In this document: piece after piece, positions 11,001-20,000 of the stretch
How the letters are laid out: each line of letters opens with the position of its first letter
Numbering within the stretch: the stretch's first letter is position 1
Origin: Stappia sp. 28M-7
Lineage (GTDB): Bacteria; Pseudomonadota; Alphaproteobacteria; Rhizobiales; Stappiaceae
Direction: 5' to 3'
Assembly: GCF_014252955.1 (NCBI RefSeq)
Contig: NZ_JACMIA010000001.1
Coordinates: 1,426,001-1,490,000 of the forward strand
Length of the DNA: 64,000 nucleotides
The notes under the pieces: generated by a model
The model's database searches: none
Seen by the model: only the letters and a program-made list of their open reading frames with translations
Told to the model about the DNA's origin: nothing
Position numbers and translations under genes: made by a program

Positions 11001-14000
11001 TTGCGCTCGGACGAGGCGCGGTTACGGCGCGGTATGGCCGCGCGGCGGCGCATTTGCTGGGCGTGCTGCGCGACCTCGTAAAACAGCCCGGCGAGGGCAA
11101 GGTCCTGGTGCAGCTGGCACTGTCGCCGGCGCGCGAGGGCGCCTTGCTTGCGGGGCTTGGCGCAATGCTCGACACCGCTGGCATCGAGGATCCGCGCATC
11201 CTCGGGCAGGTGATCGAACTGCCTGAAGGGCTGGCGCCCGATCATGCTGCCCGGCTGCTGGCGAGTGAGGCAGGGACCGGGGCGGGCACGCGGATCCGTT
11301 ATTCGAACGGCCAACGCCTCGAGCGCACCTGGCGCGAGGTGCCGGCAGGCGGTGCGGGCTTCCAGTGGCGGCCGCGCGGTGTCGTGCTGGTCACCGGCGG
11401 CATGGGGCGGCTCGGCCGGCTGGTCGCGCGCGATATCGCGCAAACGGCAAAGGGGGCGGTGCTGGTTCTGACCGGCTCCCGGCCGCTCGACGGCAGCCGC
11501 GAGGCGTTCCTCGACGAGCTCCGGGCGCTCGGCGCGGTTGCCGGCTACCGGCAGGTGGACATGGGCGATGCCGAGGCTGTCGCAGGTCTCGTTGCCCATG
11601 TGATCGAGGTGCACGGCACGCTGAATGCGGTGGTGCATTGCGCCGGGACGCTCCGCGACGCGCATCTCGCCTGGAAGCGGGAGACGGACCTTGCCGAGGT
11701 TCTCGCCCCCAAGGTGACGGGTGCGCTGGCCCTGCGCGAGGCGTGCAGCGGGCTGGATCTCGACGCCTTCGTGCTGTTTTCCTCGCTTGCCGGCGCCTTC
11801 GGCAATGCCGGACAGGCCGACTACGCTGCCGCAAACGGCTTCCTGGACGCGCTGGCAGAGCACTCGGGCGGCCGGATCGCCTCCATCGGCTGGCCGCTCT
11901 GGCTGGGCGGTGGGATGGAGGCCGGCGAGCAGGTCCAGGCGGCGCTGTTCGAGCGCATGGGCCAGCGACCGCTGGAAACCGACGCGGGACTTGCCGCGAT
12001 GCACGCCATTCTCGGTGCCGGCCATGCGCAGGCCGCTGTCATTGCTGGCGACGCGGCGCGCGCTCGTCGGTTCTTCTCGCGACAGGACGCTTCCGAAGTT
12101 CTGCCGGTTGAGCCTCAGGCGAAGACAGGCGGCAATGCCGTTTCCTCGGAGCTGCTATCCCGCACGGCGGTGCGGCTGGGTGAGCTCTTCGCGACGATCA
12201 GCGGCCATCCGGCGGGGCGCATCGACCCGCAGGCTCCGCTGGAGGACTACGGCATCGACTCTCTGATGATCACCAGGCTCAACAGCGAGCTGGCCGGGAT
12301 CTTCGAGGCGCTGCCGAAAACCCTGTTCTTCCAGTATCGCACGCTCGCCGCGATTGCCGGCTGGCTCGCCGAGCGCCAGCCCGAGGCCTGCCGCCGCTGG
12401 ACGGGCACCAGCGATGTCACGGTGTCCGCACCGGCCCTCGTTGCGCCGGCACAACTTAGCGCCGCTTCATTGCGCCGTGGACCGATGGAACGCGCCGAGC
12501 CGATTGCCGTGATCGGCCTTTCCGGCCGGTATCCGGGCGCCGACACGCTGGATGCCTTCTGGGAGAACCTCCGGTCCGGCCGCGACATGGTGGGCGAGAT
12601 CCCGGCCGAGCGCTGGGGCCTTGAGGGCTTCTTCGAGCCGGATGCCGACGAGGCGGTCGCCTCGCAGCGCAGCTATTCGCGCTGGGGGGCGTTCCTTCAG
12701 GACTTTGCCGGTTTCGATCCGCTGTTCTTCCGCATCTCGCCGAGGGATGCGGCAGCGATGGATCCGCAGGAACGCCTGTTCCTGATGAGCGCCTGGGAGG
12801 CCTGCGAGGATGCCGGCTACACCCGCGCGCGGCTGAAGGCTGTGGCCGGCGGTCGGGAGGGTGCCGATGTCGGCGTCTTCGCCGGCGTGACCAAGACCGG
12901 CTACGCGCTGCACGGCCCGTTCCGGGGGGAGGGCGGGGCGGTGGTGCGTCCGTCGACTTCCTTCGCCAGCGTTGCCAACCGGGTTTCGCACGCGCTCGAC
13001 CTTGCCGGCCCGAGCCTGCCGGTCGATACCATGTGCTCTTCCTCGCTGACGGCGATCCATGAAGCTTGCGAGCGGCTGAGGGCCGGTCATTGCGCCATGG
13101 CTCTGGCCGGCGGCGTCAATCTCTACCTGCACCCCTCGAACTACGTCGAGCTCTGTGCTTCGCACATGCTGAGCCCGAGCGGGCGCTGCCACAGCTTCGG
13201 CGCAGCAGCCGACGGCTTCGTGCCCGGCGAGGGTGTCGGCTGTGTGCTGCTCAAGCCGCTCTCCCGCGCGCTAGCCGACGGCGACCGTATCCATGCGGTG
13301 ATCCGGGGCAGCGCGATCAATCACGGCGGACGCGCCAACGGCTACACCGTGCCGAGCCCGGCGGCACAGCGCGACGTGGTGCGCGCCGCGCTCGAGCAGG
13401 CGGGACTGTCGGCGCGCGATGTGAGCTATATCGAGGCGCATGGCACCGGCACGGTGCTTGGCGATCCCATCGAGGTCGACGGCCTGACCCAGGCTTTTGC
13501 GCCGGATACGGCCGAGACGGGCTTCTGTGCGCTTGGATCGGTGAAATCCGCCATCGGGCATCTCGAGGCGGCAGCTGGCATCGCGGGCCTGACCAAGGTG
13601 ATCCTGCAGATGCGCCACGGCATGTTGGCGCCGACCCTGCATGCGGAGACGGTCAATCCCAATCTCGACCTTGCCGCAACGCCCTTCGCGCTCCAGCGAC
13701 AGGCGGCGGAGTGGCGCACGGACGGGTCGCGCATTGCCGGCATTTCCTCCTTCGGAGCGGGCGGCGCCAATGCGCATGTGATCGTCGAAGAGTGGCGGGA
13801 GGGCCCTGCAAGCGCCGCGCCCGCGCCTGCGCCGCAAGCCATCGTCCTGTCGGCCCGCACGCCGGAGCAGCTGCGCGCGCAGGCGGAGAACCTGTTGGCG
13901 GCGCTTCGGTCCGGCATTGCGACGGACACTCCTGTCTCGCCGCAGGCCGTTGCGGCCGGCATCGCGGAAGACCTTGCCGCCGTGCTCGGCGTCGAGGTGG

Positions 14001-17000
14001 CGGATATCGATCCGGGCGAGAGCTTCGACGCTCTGGGGCTGGAGGGGCCGGAACTGCTGGCGCTGCGGAACCGGCTGGAAGAGCGCTTGCCCGCGGCTCG
14101 GCTGCCCCTGCTCGACCGGTTCGCCAATATCGAGACGCTGGCTGAGATCGTGGCTGCGCAAGGGCTTTCGGCAGAGGGGAATGCAGCCCTGCCGCTGGAT
14201 GCGGTCGCCTACACGCTGCAGGTCGGGCGCGAGGCCTTTGCCCATCGCCTCGGTATCGAGGCGGCAAGCATCGACGACCTAGCCGCGCGGCTGGGCGACT
14301 GGCTGTCGGGCGAGGCGGGCGCCGGCATCCATACAGGAGAGGCGAAGGGCGTCGACGGCCTGCTCGCGACCCTGCGCGGCGATGGCGTGCTGCAGGAACT
14401 CGCGGAACGCGCCTGGCAGGAAGGCCGGCTCGACAAGCTACTGGCCCTGTGGGCCGAGGGCATCGACATCGACTGGGCGCGGCTGCCGCGCAGCACCCGC
14501 CCGGACATTGTCTCGCTGCCGACCTATGCTTTCGCGCGAGACCGATACTGGCTGCCGCAGACCGAAGCGCCGGTGGGCGCAGAGCTGGAGCGGGCGATCA
14601 CCGCAGCGCAGGGCGATGAGCAGCTGGTGGCCGAGCAGGATCGGCTCGACCGGCTTGTCGCGTCGGTGCTGGCGGCGCAGCTTGCCCAGGTGCCCGAGGA
14701 GGCCGTCACGCAGGGTCTTCGCCGCTGGTATCGCGCCGCGCGCGACCTGCTGGCGCGGAACGGCAGAGAAGCCCTTTCCGAGGACGACGCCTGGACCCGC
14801 TGGCACGCCAGCCGCGAAGAAGACGGCCTCGCACCGCAGATGCGGCTTGCCGAAGCCTCGCTGGCGGCGCTGCCGGACATTCTGACGGGAGCACGCAAGG
14901 CGACGGACGTGCTGTTCCCGCAAGGCTCGCTGGAGCTGGTCGAAGCGGTCTACAAGGAGAATGCGGTTGCGGCGCGGTTCAGCGAGGCGCTTGCACAGGC
15001 CGCCGCGAAACACGTTGGCGCAAGCCGGACGGACCGTCCCTTGCGCATCCTGGAAATCGGCGCGGGGACAGGCGGGACCAGCGAGCCGGTCTTCGCGGCG
15101 CTCGCGCCGCTCGCCGGCCGCATCACTGAGTATTGCTATACCGACGTGTCGCGTGCCTTCCTGATCCATGCCGAGCGCAGCTATGCGGGCCGGGTGCCAG
15201 GCCTGAGGACCGCGCTGCTGGATATCGAGAAGCCGCTTGCCGGGCAGGGCGTCGAGCCTGGCCGCTACGATCTCGTCATCGCCGCCAATGTCCTGCATGC
15301 GACGGCCGATATCGTCCGCACCCTCAAGACCGTGCGCGAAACCATGGCGCCGGAGGGCGTGCTGCTGGTCAACGAAACGAGCCGGGCGACGCTGTTCACC
15401 CACGTCACCTTCGGCCTGCTGGAGGGCTGGTGGCGCTTCACCGATGGCGAGCGCCGTATCCCCGGTACGCCGTCGCTGGCGCCCGAAAGCTGGGCCGCGG
15501 CCCTGCGGGAAGCCGGCTTCGACTGGATCGCCGGTTCGGGGGAGGCCGAACGGCGACTGGGGCAGCAGCTGTTTGCCGCGCGGGCCACAGGTGCGGCTGC
15601 ACAGACCGCAGCGCTTGCCGACAAGCCGGCTGCCCAGCCGGTGCCCGCATCTCGCCCGCAGGCGACGGCCGGTGAGGTGCGTCACGATCTGCGCGGCCTG
15701 TTGCGCGGGCTTGTCGCGACGACGCTGAATGTCGCGCCCGAGAGCATCGACGTGACGCGCAGCTTCGCGGATTACGGTCTCGACTCGATCCTCGGCGCGG
15801 AGTTCGCCCATCGCCTGCGCAAGGCGCTTGGCATCCCGTTCGACCAGACGCGCCTGTTCGATTTCGCCAGCGTTGGCCAGCTGGAGGCCTTCCTGCTCCG
15901 CGAGCATGCCGACGCGGTGGCCGCGCTGAACAGCACGGATGCCGTGCCCGCCACGCCGCTCGCCGCTCGGGCACCTGCTCCGGCCCCTGTTCTGGCACGC
16001 TCGACGGAAAGCCCTGCCGAGCCCATTGCCATCATCGGTGTCAGCGGACGCTTTGCCGGGTCGCAGACCGTCGAGGAGTTCTGGCAGCACCTGATGGCGG
16101 GCGACGACCTCGTCGGCCCGGTGACCCGCTTCGACCTTGCGCCGCATTACCGGGGCGTGCCGGAGGGCAGCTATGGCCGGCATGGCAGCTTCATCGAGGA
16201 TGTCGACCGCTTCGATGCGGTGTTTTTCGGCATTTCCGGCCTCGAGGCGACCTGGATGGACCCGCAGCAGCGGCTGTTCCTGGAGGAGGCCTGGAAGACG
16301 CTGGAGCATGCCGGCCATGCGGGCTCCGATATCGTCGGCTCGCGCTGCGGCGTCTTCGTCGGCTGCGCCCATGGCGACTATCAGGAGCTGTTCCGCGAGC
16401 AGCCGCCGGGCCAGGCGTTCTGGGGCAACACGACGTCGCTGATCCCCTCGCGGCTCTCCTATTGGCTGGACCTCAAGGGGCCGGCGATTGCGGTCGATAC
16501 CGCCTGTTCCAGCTCGCTGGTCGCCGTCCATATGGCCTGCCGCAGCCTGCGCGAAGGCGAGTGCGACATGGCGCTGGCCGGCGGCGTCTTCGTCCAGAGC
16601 TCGCCGCGCTTCTTCCTCTATGCCAACCAGGCCAACATGCTGTCGCCGAGCGGGCACTGCGCGCCGTTCGGGGCGGGCGCGGACGGCATCGTGCCGGGAG
16701 AGGCAGTGGCCGCGGTACTGCTGAAGCCCTTGTCGAAGGCGCTGGCCGATGGTGACACGGTGCACGGCGTCATTCTGGGCAGCGGCACCAATCAGGACGG
16801 CACCACCAACGGCATCACCGCCCCGAGCGCGTTGTCGCAGGAGCGCCTGATGCGTGAGGTGTACCGGCGCTTCGGCATCGATCCGGCCAGCATCACCGTC
16901 GTCGAGGCCCACGGCACCGGAACGCCGCTCGGTGATCCCGTCGAGCACGCGGCCCTTGCCCGTGTGCACGGGGGCGGGCAGGTGGGCGAGAAGCTGCTCG

Positions 17001-20000
17001 GCTCGGTCAAGTCGAACATCGGTCACGCCACGACGGCCGCCGGCATTGCGGGCCTCATCAAGGCGGTCTGGAGCCTGAAGCACGCCATGGTGCCGCCGGT
17101 GCTGCATTTCGGCGGCGGCAACCCTTCCATCGATTTCTCGCAAAGCCCGTTCCGGGTGAACGGCGAGCCGTTCACGTTCCCCGCAAAAGACGGGACGCCC
17201 CGCCGGGTTGCGGTCAGCTCCTTCGGCTTCGGCGGCACGAATGCGCATGCGGTCCTGCAGGAAGCGCCCGTCCAACCGCAGGCGGCGAGCGGCCTGCCGT
17301 TGTTCCTCTTCGTCTTTTCCGCGCGCAACGAGGCGCTGCTGCGCCAGCTCGCCGAGCGCATGGCCGCCCATCTGGAGACGGCGGACGGCATCGAGGCTGC
17401 CGACATCGCCCACACGCTGCTGGTCGGCCGTCGTCCCATGGTCGAGCGGCTGGCCATCGTTGCCGGCGAGACCCGCGATCTTGCCGCAAGGCTCCGCGCA
17501 TGGCTGTGTGGCGAGGATGTGGAGGGCGTCCACCGCGCATCGGCATCGCCTTCGGACGAGAGCGGCAATGCGGCGCTTGTGGCCGACTGCCGCCGGATCG
17601 TCGGCGCCTTCGCTGTCTCGCAAGGGGCAGATCCTCAAGCGTGGCGCGAGGGGCTGCAGCAGCTTGCCGGTGCCTGGGCCCGGGGCGCGGAAATCGACGG
17701 GACCGGGCTGTTCGGCACCGGCCGCCGCCGGGTGCCGCTGCCGGCCTCGCCGCTTGCGGGAAAGTCCTACTGGGTCGCGGAGACACCGAAGGACGCCGGC
17801 CGCCAGCCGGTCCCTCGCGCCGTGGCGGCAGACACGCCTCGCATTGAGCAGCGGTCCGCGCCTGTTGCTTCTGCTGAGCTGGCGATGCCGCGACGTCTTG
17901 CCGAGCCGGCCGCGCTTGCTGGCCCCTATGAGACGGTGAGCGGACGGATGCCGTCCGTCAGGCTTGCGCCACTGGACTCGATTGCCGGTCCTGCCGTGGC
18001 GCCGCATCCGCCGGAGACCGGCGGCGTACGCCTTGCCGGCGATCAGGACGGCGTGCGCCGGCTGGAGTTGACGGGCCGCTGGAGCGAGGCGACACGGCGC
18101 GAGCTTGAGCGCGCCTTGCGCGAGGCGGGAGAGGACCAGGCGCTTCGCGTGGTCGTCGTCCGGGGCGGCGAGGCATGGGGATCTGCAAGCGCAGCAGCCG
18201 GCAACACGATCACCACCGCGCTGCTCGACTGCCCGTTGCCGGTGGTCTCTGTCCTCGAAGCGCCGGTCGCAGGAGACGGCACGGCAGCCGCGCTGCTGGC
18301 GGATTTCGTCGTCCGTGCCGAGGGCGCGGCCATCTCGTCCTTGCCGGTTCTGCCGGAGGGGCTGCCCTGGCAGCTTGCCGCGCGCCGGATCGAGACGGGG
18401 ATGGAGACGGTGGCCGCGGATCGCGTCGAGGCCGCCGCGACGGAGCTTGCCGCCTCCATCGCCGGCGCACCGCGCGAGGCGCTGGTGCTGCTGAAGGCGC
18501 ATATGCGCAAGGCCATGCCCCAGCTCGTCGGCGCGGAGCTCTCGGGATCGCCGGGCCTCGACCGCCTGCGACAGCTCATGCGGGATGCGGGCACCGCAAG
18601 TCCGGTTGCGACCCAGCCGCGCCGGGTGCCGCTCGCGACCTCGGTGATGGAGCTGGAGGCCTACCCCGATGGCGTCGTGCTGCTGCGCATGCTGGAGCGG
18701 GAAGGACGCAACACCTTCACCGCCGCCTTCATGGACGGGATCGAGGAGGCCTTTGCCTCCATCGCGACGATGCCCGAGGCCAAGGTCGTCGTCCTGACCG
18801 GTCACGACGGCTACTTCGCCTGCGGCGGGACGTCCGAAGGACTGACCGAGCTGCAGGCCGGCGAGGCACGCTTCACCGACCGGCGGATCTACAGCCTGCC
18901 GCTCGCCTGTCCGTTGCCGGTGATTGCCGCCATGCAGGGGCACGGCATCGGCGCGGGTTGGTCGCTCGGCCTCTATTGCGATGCAGCGATCTTCGCGACC
19001 GAAGGCCTCTATCACAGCAACTATCTCTGGTACGGCTTCACGCCGGGCGCAGGCGCGACGCTGATCTTCCCGCACCGGCTCGGCGACGACCTCGGCCGGG
19101 AAGTGCTCTTCAGCGCGCGCGAATATCGCGGCCGCGAGCTGGCCCGCCGGGCGCAGCATCTCGATGTGCTGCCGGCCGCGCGCGTTCTGGACGAGGCGCT
19201 GGTGCGGGCGCATGCGCTGGCCCACCAGCCGAAGGCAGACCTCACCGCCGCCAAGGCGGACGGCGCGGCCACCGTCGCCCGGCATCTCGACGAGGTGCTG
19301 CGGCGCGAATTCGCCATGCACGAGACGACCTTCATCGGCAACGACCGCGTTCGCGCCCGCATTGCGGAGAAATTCGGCGGCGCATCGCCCGCCCCGGTTC
19401 AGCAGCCGGCGCAAGCGTCTGCCGGGCGTGCGGACCCACGGCCGAATGTCCGCGAGCGGCTTGTCGCCTCGCTCGCCGAGGACCTGATGATCGACGTGGG
19501 CGACGTCCGCGACGATGCAGGCTTCCTGGAACTGGGTCTCGACTCGATCCTCGCGGTCACCTGGATCCGCAAGCTGAACGCGCTGTTCGGGATCGAGCTG
19601 CCGGCGACCGCGGTCTACGCGCATCCGACGGTCGGCGGGCTGGCCGATCACGTCGCAAGGCTCGTCCCGTCCTCGGCGGTTCCGAAGGCGCCGGCTCGGG
19701 CAATGCCGGAACCGGCAGCGCTTGTTGTCGAGGCAGGGTCGCCCGTGGCGAATGGCCCCGCGACGCATCATGCAGAGATCCGCGAGCGGCTTGTCGCCTC
19801 GCTCGCCGAGGACCTGATGATCGATGTGGGCGACATCCGCGACGATGCCGGCTTCCTTGAGCTGGGGCTCGACTCGATCCTGGCGGTCACCTGGATCCGC
19901 AAGCTCAATGCGCTGTTCGGGATCGAGTTGCCGGCAACCGTGGTCTATGCGCATCCGACCGTCGGAGCGCTCGCGGCCCATGTCGCCGGGCTCGTCCCGG

